Positions 1-9,549 are shown, counted from the first letter of the stretch. The stretch is DNA of 64,000 nt from Klebsiella africana (GCF_020526085.1 NZ_CP084874.1:3658001-3722000), one strand, 5' to 3'. Notes: generated from the letters alone by a model not told the origin. Translations and numbers: made by a program.

Positions 1-696
1 GCCCAGCGTCAGGCCGGCTTTCTGGATCGCCGCCATGTCGACGATGTCCGCCAGCCCCTCAATGAACGGCTGCACCAGATCCTGTTCTTTAACGTGGCCA
101 GAAGCCAGCGCCGCGTCCAGAGAAATGCGTTTCACGCCCTGCAGGCCGGCGGCCAGCAGTTCGTTGGCGCGGTTCTCCACCACTTTGGTGACGTTGGTAT
201 CCGCCGGGCCGCCGTTTGGCGGGTTGTACTTGATACCACCATCTTCCGGCGGGTTGTGTGACGGGGTGATCACAATACCGTCCGCCAGCGGACCGCCTTT
301 TTTGTTATGCACCAGAATCGCATTGGAGACCGCCGGCGTCGGAGTGAAGCCATTGTTTTCCTGCACGATTACGTCAACGCCGTTGGCGGTTAACACTTCC
401 AGCACCGAGATAAACGCCGGCTCGGAGAGGGCGTGGGTATCTTTGCCGACATAGCACGGACCGGTGATCCCGTTCTTCGCACGATCTTCCGCAATGGCCT
501 GGGCGATGGCCAGGATATGCGGTTCGTTGAAGTTGTGGCGCGCCGCGCTGCCGCGATGGCCAGAGGTACCGAATTTTACCGCATGCTCCGCATTACCGAC
601 TTCAGGCTTCAGCACGTAGTACTGAGCAGTCAGTTGGGCGACGTTAATCAAATCACTCTGTTGCGCAGGCTGCCCCGCACGTTTATCGATTGCCAT
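1..696 (-). CDS. pgm: phosphoglucomutase, N-terminal part (cut by window edge)
   Basis: Interconverts glucose-1-phosphate and glucose-6-phosphate in the cytoplasm, linking glycolysis to glycogen, trehalose and UDP-glucose. The 232 codons present begin [10 protein letters not shown] and contain the active-site phosphoserine loop TPSHNPP (Ser about residue 146) and the [10 protein letters not shown] phosphate-binding segment. The full family protein is about 546 residues, so the metal-binding and C-terminal domains lie off the left edge. The start ATG has an AAGGA ribosome site upstream. It follows seqA on the same strand after 32 bases, the seqA-pgm operon of enterics. Confidence 0.97.
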   Translation of the reverse strand, partial: MAIDKRAGQPAQQSDLINVAQLTAQYYVLKPEVGNAEHAVKFGTSGHRGSAARHNFNEPHILAIAQAIAEDRAKNGITGPCYVGKDTHALSEPAFISVLEVLTANGVDVIVQENNGFTPTPAVSNAILVHNKKGGPLADGIVITPSHNPPEDGGIKYNPPNGGPADTNVTKVVENRANELLAAGLQGVKRISLDAALASGHVKEQDLVQPFIEGLADIVDMAAIQKAGLTLG

Positions 697-728
697 TGCC
701 TGATCCTTCTGGTGCAAATGTTAAAAAG

Positions 729-1277
729 CTAGATCGTGCCGCAAACCTTTTCAATCAGCTCCGCAGGGAACTGCATCGACTGCATGATGTGCTCGATCAT
801 GCTGCATTTACGGCCGGTATTGGTATTGGTGATAACCCACCACGGGGTACCAGGAACCTGTTTCGGTTTGGTCTGGTTGCCGCTTTTCAGCAGCGTACGC
901 GCATCTTCCGCGAAGTAAACGCGCGTGCGGCCGTGCAGAGACTCGGTAGCCTCAGCAAAGGCTTTACTGTCCAGGGAGTAGAGGGTCGTCAACACCAGCA
1001 TAAAACGGTTCACCGCGCGCTTCTGCTCGGCGTATTCATCAGATAACAGCATCTCGCGCATGGCGCGGACTTTATCCTTCACCGGGTTAGCGGGTTTCAC
1101 CTCAGCGGCAGGCGCTGGCGCCAGCGTCGGCGCGGCTTTGCTGACCGGTGTAGCCGGTTGGGAAACGGCGGAAAATTTCAGCATACGCCGTAAAATGTCG
1201 GATGCGCTCTCGCCGATATGCAGAGTGTGGCTGGCAATATAGCGATAGAGTTCATCATCAACTTCAATTGTTTTCAT
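729..1277 (-). CDS. seqA: SeqA, negative modulator of replication initiation
   Basis: Binds hemimethylated GATC sites, sequesters oriC after initiation and organises new DNA behind the fork. 182 residues, as in E. coli (181). The N-terminal oligomerisation segment starts MKTIEVDDELYRYIASHT; an Ala/Pro/Val-rich linker follows at about residues 38-62; the C-terminal DNA-binding domain ends EKVCGTI. An in-frame longer reading to 1421 exists, but the MKTIEVDD start matches the family. First gene of the seqA-pgm pair and divergent from ybfF. Confidence 0.97.
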   Translation of the reverse strand: MKTIEVDDELYRYIASHTLHIGESASDILRRMLKFSAVSQPATPVSKAAPTLAPAPAAEVKPANPVKDKVRAMREMLLSDEYAEQKRAVNRFMLVLTTLYSLDSKAFAEATESLHGRTRVYFAEDARTLLKSGNQTKPKQVPGTPWWVITNTNTGRKCSMIEHIMQSMQFPAELIEKVCGTI

Positions 1278-1460
1278 CTTAATCCAGTGCGATATCTTTT
1301 CTGAATACAAATCGTTGGGATTATAAGTACAAATCCCAACCGCGGATAGCGTCAAACCAGGATGGCGGTAAAACTCAGAAAACTTCTGGGTCTTGCAGCC
1401 GGATGGCAGAATGTCCAACATAATACCCTAACCCGACGGAGCGAAAAAAAGAACTTTGCC

Positions 1461-2234
1461 ATGAAATTAAATAGCCGAGCGCAATCTGCACAGAATTCGC
1501 ACAACAACTCCCCGATCGTGCTGGTCCACGGTCTGTTTGGCAGCCTGGACAACCTGGGCATCCTCGCCCGCGACCTGATCGCCGACCACGATATTGTGCA
1601 GGTCGATATGCGCAACCACGGATTATCGCCGCGGTCGCCAGAAATGACCTACCCCGCCATGGCGCAGGATCTGCTCGATACGCTCGACGCACACCAGATC
1701 GAGCGCGCCACCTTTATCGGCCATTCGATGGGCGGCAAAGCGGTAATGGCGCTGACCGCGCTGGCGCCGGAACGCATCAGCGGTCTGGTGGCGATCGATA
1801 TCGCGCCGGTGGATTATCACGTACGCCGCCATGATGAGATCTTCGCGGCTATCCGCGCCGTCAGCGAATCCGCCGCCAGCACCCGCCAGCAGGCGGCGCA
1901 GGTGATGCGCGAATATCTGCAGGAAGAAGGCGTGATTCAGTTCCTGCTAAAATCATTCGTCGACGGCGAATGGCGCTTTAACGTGCCGGTGCTGTGGGAC
2001 CAGTATCCGCATATTGTCGGCTGGGAAATCATTCCTGCCTGGCCACACCCGACGCAGTTTATTCCCGGCGGCAACTCGCCTTATGTGACCGATGCCTACC
2101 GCGACGCGCTGCTGGCCCAGTTCCCGCAGGCGCGGGCGCACGTCATCGCCGGCGCCGGACACTGGGTGCATGCCGAGAAACCCGAAGCGGTGTTACGCGC
2201 CATCCGCCGCTATCTGGCGAGCATCGCCGTCTGA
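1461..2234 (+). CDS. ybfF: YbfF alpha/beta-hydrolase esterase
   Basis: Cytoplasmic esterase of the alpha/beta-hydrolase fold; in E. coli it hydrolyses short acyl esters and acyl-CoA, with no settled physiological substrate. 257 residues. The nucleophile elbow GHSMGGKAV, the oxyanion region HGLFGSLDN near the N-terminus and the catalytic His in GAGHWVHAEKP near the C-terminus are all present. The start MKLNSRAQ matches the E. coli protein; an in-frame upstream extension to 1362 overlaps the seqA promoter region and is not needed. Divergent from seqA, followed by ybfE. Confidence 0.93.
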   Translation: MKLNSRAQSAQNSHNNSPIVLVHGLFGSLDNLGILARDLIADHDIVQVDMRNHGLSPRSPEMTYPAMAQDLLDTLDAHQIERATFIGHSMGGKAVMALTALAPERISGLVAIDIAPVDYHVRRHDEIFAAIRAVSESAASTRQQAAQVMREYLQEEGVIQFLLKSFVDGEWRFNVPVLWDQYPHIVGWEIIPAWPHPTQFIPGGNSPYVTDAYRDALLAQFPQARAHVIAGAGHWVHAEKPEAVLRAIRRYLASIAV

Positions 2235-2367
2235 TTGACTAAAATATGCCCGACCGCGCCGCAGAATGCCCGTGGTCGTTGGCGCAGCCGTTCGCCTGAT
2301 GTATGATGGCGCGCTATCTGCGCCGGCTAGAGCCCGGCAGCTTGTTTCCCCGAAGTCACTCAGAATC

Positions 2368-2661
2368 ATGGCAAAAGAACAAACGGACCGTACGACATTA
2401 GATTTGTTCGCAAACGAGCGTCGCCCGGGAAGACCGAAAACCAATCCGCTGTCGCGCGATGAACAACTGCGCATCAACAAACGTAACCAGCTGAAACGCG
2501 ATAAGGTTCGCGGGCTGAAGCGCGTCGAGTTAAAACTCAACGCTGATGCGGTCGATGCGCTCAACGAGCTGGCGGAAGCGCGTAATATGAGCCGCAGCGA
2601 TCTCATTGAAGAGATGCTGATGACACAATTAACCGCCCTGCGCAGCCAGGGAAAAGTCTAA
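2368..2661 (+). CDS. ybfE: YbfE, small ribbon-helix-helix-like protein
   Basis: 97 residues, very basic N-terminal half, then a segment ([32 protein letters not shown], split here over residues about 51-82) that reads like a MetJ/Arc ribbon-helix-helix DNA-binding domain. In E. coli ybfE is listed as LexA-controlled and of unknown function. I chose ATG 2368 (MAKEQTDRT) because it matches the E. coli protein; an upstream in-frame extension to 2266 is not conserved to my knowledge. It precedes fldA by 151 bases with no clear terminator between, so read-through into fldA is likely. I could not see a convincing LexA box. Confidence 0.88.
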   Translation: MAKEQTDRTTLDLFANERRPGRPKTNPLSRDEQLRINKRNQLKRDKVRGLKRVELKLNADAVDALNELAEARNMSRSDLIEEMLMTQLTALRSQGKV

Positions 2662-2812
2662 CTTTCCGCGAAAAAACCGCATTCATGTAGCAGAGTGTGC
2701 AGTCGGGCGTGATTGCTGTTTCCGCGCCCTTGCCTGTTCTGCTATGATTGCCGTTATCTATGGGCATCGCGTCCCTACCACATCATTTAAGTTTCAAGAG
2801 GTTATTTTACTC

Positions 2813-3343
2813 ATGGCAATCATCGGCATCTTTTTTGGCAGCGACACCGGCAACACCGAAAATATTGCAAAAATGATTCAAAAGCAGCTTGGTAAAGATG
2901 TTGCTGATGTTCACGACATTGCCAAAAGCAGCAAAGAAGACCTGGAAGCCCACGACATCCTGCTGCTCGGTATTCCGACCTGGTACTATGGTGAAGCACA
3001 GTGTGACTGGGACGACTTTTTCCCGACGCTGGAAGAGATCGACTTCAATGGCAAACTGGTGGCGCTGTTCGGCTGCGGCGACCAGGAAGACTACGCAGAA
3101 TACTTCTGCGACGCGCTAGGCACCATCCGCGACATCATTGAGCCACGCGGGGCGACCATCGTCGGTCACTGGCCGACGGCGGGGTATCATTTCGAGGCTT
3201 CCAAAGGCCTGGCGGATGACGACCACTTCGTCGGCCTCGCCATCGATGAAGACCGCCAGCCGGAGCTGACTAATGAGCGCGTTGAGAAGTGGGTGAAGCA
3301 GGTTGCCGAAGAGCTGCACCTCGAAGAAATCAAAAACGCCTGA
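2813..3343 (+). CDS. fldA: flavodoxin 1
   Basis: FMN electron carrier, essential in E. coli; feeds electrons to IspG/IspH, biotin synthase, MetH, anaerobic ribonucleotide reductase and pyruvate formate-lyase activase. 176 residues, exactly the usual length. The FMN phosphate loop GSDTGNT is at residues 9-15, the isoalloxazine-stacking segments [13 protein letters not shown] and GCGDQEDY follow. ATG 2813 gives [14 protein letters not shown]. Upstream ybfE, downstream fur, the usual iron/oxidative-stress neighbourhood. Confidence 0.97.
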   Translation: MAIIGIFFGSDTGNTENIAKMIQKQLGKDVADVHDIAKSSKEDLEAHDILLLGIPTWYYGEAQCDWDDFFPTLEEIDFNGKLVALFGCGDQEDYAEYFCDALGTIRDIIEPRGATIVGHWPTAGYHFEASKGLADDDHFVGLAIDEDRQPELTNERVEKWVKQVAEELHLEEIKNA

Positions 3344-3458
3344 TGATTAAGCGGCGTAACTATTGAGTTGCGTCGCATTAATAGACAAAAGCAATCAAAC
3401 TAATAGCTACAAGTTTTTAACTTTTAATCACATATCTGTACAATGTCCTCTGATTCTA

Positions 3459-3498
3459 CGAGGCACGTGACGCAGTTTGTAGCTGGTGCCTCGTTTTT
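3459..3498 (+). terminator. hairpin with U-tract after fldA
   Basis: Arms cgaggcac (3459-3466) and gtgcctcg (3486-3493) form a perfect 8-bp stem with a 19-base loop, followed by five T. Most simply the fldA intrinsic terminator, though it lies 116 bases after the stop codon. A weak -10-like tacaat at 3439-3444 leaves open a very short independent transcript. Confidence 0.7.
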
Positions 3499-3549
3499 GA
3501 CAGCAAACCAGGCCTGATGCTTGCAGTTTTCATTTACCAATGGCAGTTC

Positions 3550-3568
3550 TATAATGAGACGCATTACG
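3550..3568 (+). promoter_or_regulatory. Fur box upstream of fur
   Basis: The 19-mer tataatgagacgcattacg matches the Fur consensus dyad (gataatgataatcattatc) at about 14 of 19 positions. It lies 67 bases upstream of the fur start, so it fits the known negative autoregulation of fur. Confidence 0.75.
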
Positions 3569-3584
3569 TCGGGTTAATTTCTGT

Positions 3585-3638
3585 ATGACTTCCGTTGAAG
3601 GAAGTAGATCGTTTAGCAACAGGACAGATTCCGCATGA
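3585..3638 (+). CDS. possible 17-residue leader peptide overlapping fur
   Basis: ATG 3585 opens a 17-codon frame (MTSVEGSRSFSNRTDSA) whose TGA overlaps the fur ATG as ATGA at 3635-3638, a layout typical of translational coupling. E. coli K-12 has a coupled upstream ORF here (uof, 28 codons, RyhB target), but it is in another frame and that frame is interrupted in this window by a TGA at 3586. No good ribosome site precedes ATG 3585, so expression is uncertain. Confidence 0.25.
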   Translation: MTSVEGSRSFSNRTDSA

Positions 3639-4087
3639 CTGACAACAATACCGCATTAAAGAAGGCTGGCCTGAAAGTCACACTTCCTCGACTGAAAATC
3701 CTCGAAGTGCTGCAGGAACCGGATAACCATCATGTCAGTGCGGAAGACTTATATAAACGCCTGATCGACATGGGCGAAGAGATTGGTCTGGCGACCGTTT
3801 ACCGCGTCCTCAACCAGTTTGATGACGCCGGCATCGTGACTCGTCATAATTTCGAAGGCGGAAAATCCGTTTTCGAACTGACCCAGCAGCATCACCACGA
3901 TCACCTGATCTGCCTCGACTGCGGCAAAGTGATCGAGTTCAGTGATGACTCTATTGAAGCGCGCCAGCGTGAAATCGCTTCCCGTCACGGCATCCGCCTG
4001 ACCAACCACAGTCTGTATCTGTACGGCCACTGTGCGGAAGGGGATTGCCGCGAGGACGAACACGCCCACGACGCAGTGGAAAAGTAA
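3635..4087 (+). CDS. fur: ferric uptake regulator Fur
   Basis: Fe(II)-dependent repressor of iron acquisition; binds Fur boxes as a dimer. 150 residues against 148 in E. coli, the extra length at the variable C-terminal tail. Winged helix in the first 80 residues (AEDLYKRLI ... ATVYRVLNQF), then the dimerisation and metal domain with HHHDH at 86-90, the structural zinc cysteines C93 and C96 (CLDC) and C133 and C138 (CAEGDC). Preceded by a Fur box and an ATGA-overlapping small frame, followed by a strong terminator. Confidence 0.97.
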   Translation: MTDNNTALKKAGLKVTLPRLKILEVLQEPDNHHVSAEDLYKRLIDMGEEIGLATVYRVLNQFDDAGIVTRHNFEGGKSVFELTQQHHHDHLICLDCGKVIEFSDDSIEARQREIASRHGIRLTNHSLYLYGHCAEGDCREDEHAHDAVEK

Positions 4088-4108
4088 TTCCCCGCTTCGT
4101 CTGCTCTG

Positions 4109-4136
4109 AAAAGCCAACCTGCCGGTTGGCTTTTTT
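4109..4136 (+). terminator. fur intrinsic terminator
   Basis: aaaagccaacc / ggttggctttt stem with tgcc loop and a run of six T, 21 bases after the fur stop. Confidence 0.9.
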
Positions 4137-4213
4137 ATGGGCGCTTCTGCCGCGCTTCCCGCTCACGCCTCTGGGGTAACCTTCCTCACCCCCGCTTTGT
4201 CCGGAGAGTTGAT

Positions 4214-5140
4214 ATGGAACTTCGCCAGCTACGCTACTTTGTGCGCATTGTTGAGACCGGCAGCATGGGGCGAGCTGCGCTCGATCTCAATATCGGTGTC
4301 TCGGCGCTTAGCCAGCAGATCGCGCGCCTGGAAAACGAACTGGCCATTCGCCTGCTGCAGCGGACCTCCCGCGGAGTCACGCCCACCAGCGCGGGCCTCG
4401 CCTTCTACTCACAAGCGCAGCTGGCGCTGCGCCATGCCGATGACGCCATCCTCGCCGCCCGCGAGGCGCGCCTGTCGGGCCACGTCAGCGTCGGCATGGC
4501 CCCCAGCACCGCCTCCGTTCTCGGTGTTCCGTTCATCAATGCGATGCGCGAAAGCTACCCCGACGTGCGTCTGCATCTGGTTGAAAGCCTTTCCGGCAAT
4601 CTGGAACGGATGATCAACACTCGCCAGCTCGATTTAGCTATCGTTTTCCAGCAGGAGAAGATCCTGCGCTGGAGCGCCAGACCGGTGCTGGAAGAGCGCC
4701 TGTTCCTGATTGGCACCCATGCGCTGCTAGCCCCTCTTCAGGATGACCATATCACCCCTGACCAGCTCACCTCCCTGCCGTTGATTATGCCAAGCCAGGG
4801 CCACGGTCTGCGCGGCAGGCTGGAGGCGGTTTGCCAGCAGCATCATATCAGCGTTGAGGTGGTGGCGGAGATCGACGGCCTGGCCCTGCTGATGCAGGCC
4901 GTGCGCAGCGGACTGGGGGCCACCCTGCAGCCCGGGGCCGCTATCTCCCATCTCGACCACCAGGCGCTGAGAGTGATCGACGTCGTCAATCCGGTACTCA
5001 GTCGCCCCAACTTTCTGGTCAGCCTGTCCGATGATGAACTCACCCCGGCAGGCCTTGCCGCACGGGTAATACTGAGCAAAGTTATGCGTCAGCTGGTAGA
5101 GTCTGACCGCTGGCCGGGCGCCACCCTTTATGCTCACTAA
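4214..5140 (+). CDS. tcuR: LysR-type regulator of tricarballylate use
   Basis: LysR-family activator, 308 residues: N-terminal winged helix-turn-helix (MELRQLRYFVRIVETGSMGR, then SALSQQIARLENELAIRLL) and a C-terminal effector-binding domain. Named by position: it lies directly upstream of tcuABC and after fur, as in Salmonella, where TcuR switches on tcuABC in response to tricarballylate. Unlike many LysR pairs it is transcribed in the same direction as its target, with 97 bases between. An inverted repeat just before tcuA is a candidate operator. Confidence 0.88.
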   Translation: MELRQLRYFVRIVETGSMGRAALDLNIGVSALSQQIARLENELAIRLLQRTSRGVTPTSAGLAFYSQAQLALRHADDAILAAREARLSGHVSVGMAPSTASVLGVPFINAMRESYPDVRLHLVESLSGNLERMINTRQLDLAIVFQQEKILRWSARPVLEERLFLIGTHALLAPLQDDHITPDQLTSLPLIMPSQGHGLRGRLEAVCQQHHISVEVVAEIDGLALLMQAVRSGLGATLQPGAAISHLDHQALRVIDVVNPVLSRPNFLVSLSDDELTPAGLAARVILSKVMRQLVESDRWPGATLYAH

Positions 5141-5196
5141 ACCCCTCTTTAGCGCTACGCCATAGCGCCCCACCGCCATCACCGCCTACATTCCAA

Positions 5197-5226
5197 TTAC
5201 AAATTTAACAATTAATTAAATTGTAA
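5197..5226. promoter_or_regulatory. AT-rich inverted repeat before tcuA, candidate TcuR site
   Basis: TTACAA at 5197-5202 and TTGTAA at 5221-5226 bound an AT-only-like dyad whose inner arms (aaattta / taaatt) continue the symmetry with one unpaired base. It contains T-N11-A patterns typical of LysR sites and ends 11 bases before the tcuA ATG. Binding is inferred, not shown. Confidence 0.45.
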
Positions 5227-5237
5227 GGGAGCCGATA

Positions 5238-6641
5238 ATGGTGGATGTACTGGTGATTGGCGGCGGCAATGCCGCGCTCTGCGCCGCCTTAACCGCTCGG
5301 GAAGCTGGCGCCTCGGTGCTGATGCTGGAGGCGGCGCCGCGGGAGTGGCGCGGCGGCAACTCGCAACACACGCGTAACCTGCGCTGTATGCACGATGTGC
5401 CGCAGGACGTGCTGGTCGACAGCTATCCGGAAGAAGAGTACTGGCAGGATCTGCTGCGCGTCACCGAGGGGAATACCAACGAAGCGCTGGCCCGGCTGGT
5501 GATCCGCACCTCGTCACAATGCCGAGTCTGGATGCGCCAGCACGGAGTTAATTTCCAGCCGCCGCTCTCTGGCGCCCTGCACGTAGCCCGCACCAACGCT
5601 TTTTTTATGGGCGGCGGCAAAGCGCTGGTCAATGCCTATTACCGCAGCGCGGAGCAGATGGGCGTGCAGATTCGCTACAACACGCCGGTGCAAGCTCTCG
5701 AGCTGCGCAACGGCGAATTTGTCGCCGCGCTGGCGGGCGAGGAACGGATTGTTGCGAAAAGCTGCGTCCTCGCCGCCGGTGGGTTTGAATCCAACCGCGA
5801 ATGGCTGCGCGAGGCCTGGGGGCAAAATGACCGCGGTGAATGGCCCGCCGATAACTTCCTCATCCGCGGCACCCGCTTCAACCAGGGGGTGCTGCTCAAG
5901 TTTATGATCGACGCCGGGGCCGATATCATCGGCGATCCCTCGCAGTCCCACTGCGTCGCCATTGACGCCCGGGCACCGCTCTATGACGGCGGGATCTGCA
6001 CCCGCGTCGACTGCGTGTCGCTGGGGGTAGTGGTCAACCGCGATGCCGAGCGTTTTTATGATGAAGGAGAAGATTTCTGGCCCAAACGCTACGCCATTTG
6101 GGGCCGGCTGGTCGCTCACCAGCCCGGGCAGATCGGCTTCTCAATCATCGACAGTAAAGCCATCGGCCACTTTATGCCGCCCGTCTTTCCCGGCGCACAG
6201 GCCAACACCCTTCCCGAGCTGGCCCGCCAGCTGGGGCTGGACGGCGAACGCTTAGCGCAAACCATCGCCGACTATAATGCTGCCTGCGCGCCGGGCCAGT
6301 TCGACCATATCCGCCTGGATAATTGCGCCACTTCCGGCCTGACGCCGCCAAAGACCCACTGGGCGCGCCCCCTCGATACGCCGCCTTACTACGGCTATAC
6401 CTTACGTCCGGGGATCACCTTCACCTACCTCGGGCTCTACGTCGACGACACCGCCGCCGTCCACTTCGCCGGCAAACCCAGCCGTAACCTGTTTGTCGCC
6501 GGGGAAATGATGGCTGGCAACGTGCTGGGCAAAGGCTATACCGCTGGCGTCGGGATGTCTATTGGCACCACCTTCGGCCGCATTGCCGGTCAGCAAGCCG
6601 CCCGGGCGGCACAGCAGGAGAACCACCATGAAGTCGCTTGA
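5238..6641 (+). CDS. tcuA: FAD-dependent tricarballylate dehydrogenase
   Basis: Oxidises tricarballylate, a toxic citrate analogue and rumen fermentation product, to cis-aconitate, which enters the TCA cycle. 467 residues of the fumarate-reductase/succinate-dehydrogenase flavoprotein family. The dinucleotide fold is at the extreme N-terminus ([17 protein letters not shown]) and the second FAD motif near the C-terminus ([21 protein letters not shown]). ATG 5238 has ribosome site AAGGGA. The last 14 bases overlap tcuB, so the two are translationally coupled; TcuB re-oxidises its FADH2. Confidence 0.93.
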   Translation: MVDVLVIGGGNAALCAALTAREAGASVLMLEAAPREWRGGNSQHTRNLRCMHDVPQDVLVDSYPEEEYWQDLLRVTEGNTNEALARLVIRTSSQCRVWMRQHGVNFQPPLSGALHVARTNAFFMGGGKALVNAYYRSAEQMGVQIRYNTPVQALELRNGEFVAALAGEERIVAKSCVLAAGGFESNREWLREAWGQNDRGEWPADNFLIRGTRFNQGVLLKFMIDAGADIIGDPSQSHCVAIDARAPLYDGGICTRVDCVSLGVVVNRDAERFYDEGEDFWPKRYAIWGRLVAHQPGQIGFSIIDSKAIGHFMPPVFPGAQANTLPELARQLGLDGERLAQTIADYNAACAPGQFDHIRLDNCATSGLTPPKTHWARPLDTPPYYGYTLRPGITFTYLGLYVDDTAAVHFAGKPSRNLFVAGEMMAGNVLGKGYTAGVGMSIGTTFGRIAGQQAARAAQQENHHEVA

Positions 6642-7767
6642 AAAGCTGATCATTGACGCGCAGATCATCACCGAGCCGGAGGCGGAAGTGGAACGGGTGA
6701 TGCAGGTCTGTAATGCCTGCCGCTACTGCGAAGGGTTTTGCGCCGTGTTCCCGGCGATGACCCAGCGCCTGGCCTTTGGCAAAGCGGATATTAATTATCT
6801 GGCTAACCTGTGTCATAACTGCGGCGCCTGCCTGCACGCCTGCCAGTACGCGCCGCCCCACGAGTTCGCCATTAACGTGCCGAAGGCAATGGCCGAAGTG
6901 CGACTGGAGACCTATCAACACTACGCCCAGCCCGCGGCCTTTGGCCGCCTGTATCGTCAGGCCGGCGTGACCACCGCGCTGGCGCTGGTCGGCGGACTAA
7001 TTTTCTTTCTGTTGCTGGCGATGGGACTTAACGGCTCGCTGCTGCACCCACCGCTGGCGGGCGATTTTTACCAGGTTTTCCCGCATAACCTGCTGGCGTG
7101 GATGTTTGGCTCGGTCTTTGTGCTGGCAATTGGCTTACTGATGACCGGGGTGATCCGCTTCTGGCGCGAGATCTCCCCGGGCCAGCCGCAACCGGTTGAT
7201 ATTGCGAAAGCGTCCCATGATGCGCTGACGCTGAAATATCTCGACGGCGGGCATGGCAAAGGCTGCAACGAAGCCGATGACGCCTTCACCCTGATGCGCC
7301 GTCGTTTCCACCACTTCACCTTCTACGGCTTTATGCTCTGCTTCGCCGCCACCGTGGTGGCCACGGGCTATCACTATTTCGCCGGCCAGGAAGCCCCCTA
7401 CCCGTTCTTCAGCGTGCCGGTGCTGCTCGGCACGCTCGGCGGCATAGGGTTGCTGGTTGGCCCGGCGGGCCTGCTGTGGCTGAACCTGCGCCGGTCACCG
7501 CTGCACGGCGACGCGCGGCAAAAACCGGTGGATCGCGCGTTTATCCTGCTGTTGCTCCTGACCAGCTTCACCGGCCTGGCGCTGCTGGCGGGGCGGGATA
7601 CCTCGTGGATGGGCATCCTGCTCGCTGTTCACCTCGGGGTAGTGATGGCCCTGTTTTTGACCCTTCCCTACGGAAAATTTGCCCACGGATTTTATCGCTG
7701 TGCGGCGCTACTCAAGTGGGCGGTTGAGAAGCGGCGCGGAAAACAGGCGGCAGTCGCAGGCGACTAA
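6628..7767 (+). CDS. tcuB: TcuB, iron-sulfur/membrane electron-transfer protein for TcuA
   Basis: Takes electrons from reduced TcuA to the quinone pool. 379 residues as in Salmonella TcuB; related to CobZ C-terminal half. Two cysteine clusters near the N-terminus, C28-x2-C31-x2-C34-x3-C38 and C62-x2-C65-x2-C68-x3-C72, fit two 4Fe-4S centres. Residues from about 120 on are membrane-spanning (for example [17 protein letters not shown] and [20 protein letters not shown]), with histidines placed for b-type haem. ATG 6628 inside the tcuA end is preferred to the longer in-frame opening at 6562, which lies wholly in tcuA. Confidence 0.93.
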   Translation: MKSLEKLIIDAQIITEPEAEVERVMQVCNACRYCEGFCAVFPAMTQRLAFGKADINYLANLCHNCGACLHACQYAPPHEFAINVPKAMAEVRLETYQHYAQPAAFGRLYRQAGVTTALALVGGLIFFLLLAMGLNGSLLHPPLAGDFYQVFPHNLLAWMFGSVFVLAIGLLMTGVIRFWREISPGQPQPVDIAKASHDALTLKYLDGGHGKGCNEADDAFTLMRRRFHHFTFYGFMLCFAATVVATGYHYFAGQEAPYPFFSVPVLLGTLGGIGLLVGPAGLLWLNLRRSPLHGDARQKPVDRAFILLLLLTSFTGLALLAGRDTSWMGILLAVHLGVVMALFLTLPYGKFAHGFYRCAALLKWAVEKRRGKQAAVAGD

Positions 7768-7822
7768 CCCGCCCCCTCTTACCTCTATAAAAACAAGATA
7801 AAGACAATGGAGAGCACACCCT

Positions 7823-9118
7823 ATGACCCAACAACCCACGCGCGCCGGCACCGTCGGCGCTATCCTCCGCGTGACCAGCGGTAATTTTCTCGAACAGTTC
7901 GACTTTTTTCTGTTTGGCTTTTACGCCACCTATATCGCCCGCACCTTTTTTCCGGCAGAGAGCGAGTTCGCGGCGCTGATGCTCACCTTTGCGGTATTTG
8001 GCTCGGGCTTTCTGATGCGCCCCATCGGCGCGGTGGTCCTCGGCGCCTATATCGACAGAATCGGTCGCCGCAAAGGGCTGATGGTCACTCTGGCGATCAT
8101 GGGCTGCGGGACACTGTTGATAGCCCTGGTCCCCGGCTATCAGACCATCGGCGTGCTGGCGCCGATCCTCGTATTAGTGGGCCGCTTGCTGCAGGGGTTC
8201 TCCGCGGGCGTCGAGCTTGGTGGGGTGTCGGTCTATCTGGCGGAAATCGCCACGCCGGGCAATAAAGGCTTCTATACCAGTTGGCAGTCCGCCAGCCAAC
8301 AGGTGGCTATCGTCATGGCGGCGCTGATTGGCTATGCGCTGAACGCCACGCTGGAGCATGAGGAGATCGCAGACTGGGGCTGGCGCATTCCCTTCTTCAT
8401 TGGCTGTCTGATTATTCCGCTGATTTTCTTACTGCGCCGTTCACTGCAGGAGACCGAGGAATTCCTGCAGCGAAAACATCGTCCGGACACTAAAGAGATC
8501 CTGACCACTATCGCCAGGAACTGGCGCATTATTACGGCGGGGACGTTGCTGGTGGCGATGACCACCACTACCTTTTATTTTATCACCGTCTATACGCCGA
8601 CCTATGGCAGAGCGGTGCTGCACCTCAGCGCACGCGACAGTCTGCTGGTGACCATGCTGGTGGGCATCTCTAACTTTATCTGGTTACCGATTGGCGGGGC
8701 GATCTCTGACCGGATCGGTCGTCGTCCGGTGCTGATGGGCATTACCGTGCTGGCGCTGCTCACCACCTGGCCGGTGATGCACTGGCTCACCGTCGCGCCC
8801 GATTTCACCCGTATGACGCTGGTCCTGCTATGGTTCTCGTTCTTCTTTGGTATGTATAACGGCGCGATGGTCGCGGCGCTTACCGAAGTGATGCCGGTAT
8901 ACGTCCGCACCGTGGGCTTTTCGCTGGCCTTCAGCCTTGCCACCGCGATCTTCGGCGGACTGACGCCAGCTATTTCCACCGCCCTGGTCGAGCTCACCGG
9001 CGATAAAAGCGCGCCCGGCTGGTGGCTAATGTGCGCCGCGCTATGCGGGTTCGTCGCCACCGTCCTGTTATTCGTGCGTCTGAGCCGCGGCTATCAGCCG
9101 GCGGAGAGCCAGCGCTAA
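7823..9118 (+). CDS. tcuC: TcuC, major-facilitator tricarballylate/citrate:H+ symporter
   Basis: Imports tricarballylate (and probably citrate) across the inner membrane. 431 residues, twelve predicted membrane segments; metabolite:H+ symporter branch of the major facilitator superfamily, close to CitA/CitH transporters. The loop 2-3 signature reads [14 protein letters not shown] and is repeated as [11 protein letters not shown] in the second half; [20 protein letters not shown] opens helix 1. Follows tcuB by 55 bases with no terminator between, ends at a bidirectional hairpin. Completes tcuABC. Confidence 0.93.
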   Translation: MTQQPTRAGTVGAILRVTSGNFLEQFDFFLFGFYATYIARTFFPAESEFAALMLTFAVFGSGFLMRPIGAVVLGAYIDRIGRRKGLMVTLAIMGCGTLLIALVPGYQTIGVLAPILVLVGRLLQGFSAGVELGGVSVYLAEIATPGNKGFYTSWQSASQQVAIVMAALIGYALNATLEHEEIADWGWRIPFFIGCLIIPLIFLLRRSLQETEEFLQRKHRPDTKEILTTIARNWRIITAGTLLVAMTTTTFYFITVYTPTYGRAVLHLSARDSLLVTMLVGISNFIWLPIGGAISDRIGRRPVLMGITVLALLTTWPVMHWLTVAPDFTRMTLVLLWFSFFFGMYNGAMVAALTEVMPVYVRTVGFSLAFSLATAIFGGLTPAISTALVELTGDKSAPGWWLMCAALCGFVATVLLFVRLSRGYQPAESQR

Positions 9119-9124
9119 AAACAC

Positions 9125-9153
9125 AAACGGGCGGAGAGAGACTCCGCCCGTTT
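9125..9153. terminator. bidirectional terminator between tcuC and chiQ
   Basis: Perfect 12-bp stem aaacgggcggag / ctccgcccgttt with a 5-base loop, between two convergent genes; A-run before and T-run after let it work on both strands. Confidence 0.85.
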
Positions 9154-9169
9154 GCCGCTGCCATCAGGC

Positions 9170-9502
9170 TTAATGGGTAGTGTTATTGCTGCGGATCTCC
9201 TTCCAGATCTGGTCGCAGCGCGCTTTCACCGCCTGATCGTTACCGGTGCGGGTGGCTTGAATACACTGCTGGTAATCCAGTACCCGAACGCTCTCCTGGT
9301 TAGCAAACTGCTGGTGCTGTTTATCCTCTTTCAGCACATTCAGTACGCTCTGGCAGGCTTCAATCTTGTCCGGATTCCCTTCCGCCGTATTAATACAGGC
9401 GCTATAGGCATTTCTGAGTTTAGAATCTTCTTCAGGGGCCGGCGAAGCGGTACAGCCCGCCAGACCTGATGCCATCATGGCAATGAACAGCATTTTTTTC
9501 AT
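9170..9502 (-). CDS. chiQ: ChiQ outer-membrane lipoprotein
   Basis: 110-residue lipoprotein, formerly YbfN. Signal peptide MKKMLFIAMMASGLAGC with lipobox LAGC, lipidated cysteine 17. The mature part carries four further cysteines (CINTAEGN, EACQSVL, QQCIQATR, ARCDQIW), enough for two disulfides. Function unknown; co-transcribed with chiP and therefore tied to chitooligosaccharide uptake and ChiX control. 47 bases downstream of chiP. Confidence 0.9.
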   Translation of the reverse strand: MKKMLFIAMMASGLAGCTASPAPEEDSKLRNAYSACINTAEGNPDKIEACQSVLNVLKEDKQHQQFANQESVRVLDYQQCIQATRTGNDQAVKARCDQIWKEIRSNNTTH

Positions 9503-9549
9503 TGTCGTTCTCCCGGAGGTACGGCAGGCTCACGCCCGCCGCGCAGGTA

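Noticed and set aside
2235..2367. LexA box before ybfE
   Set aside because: No CTG-N10-CAG with an AT-rich centre found, although E. coli ybfE is reported as SOS-linked.
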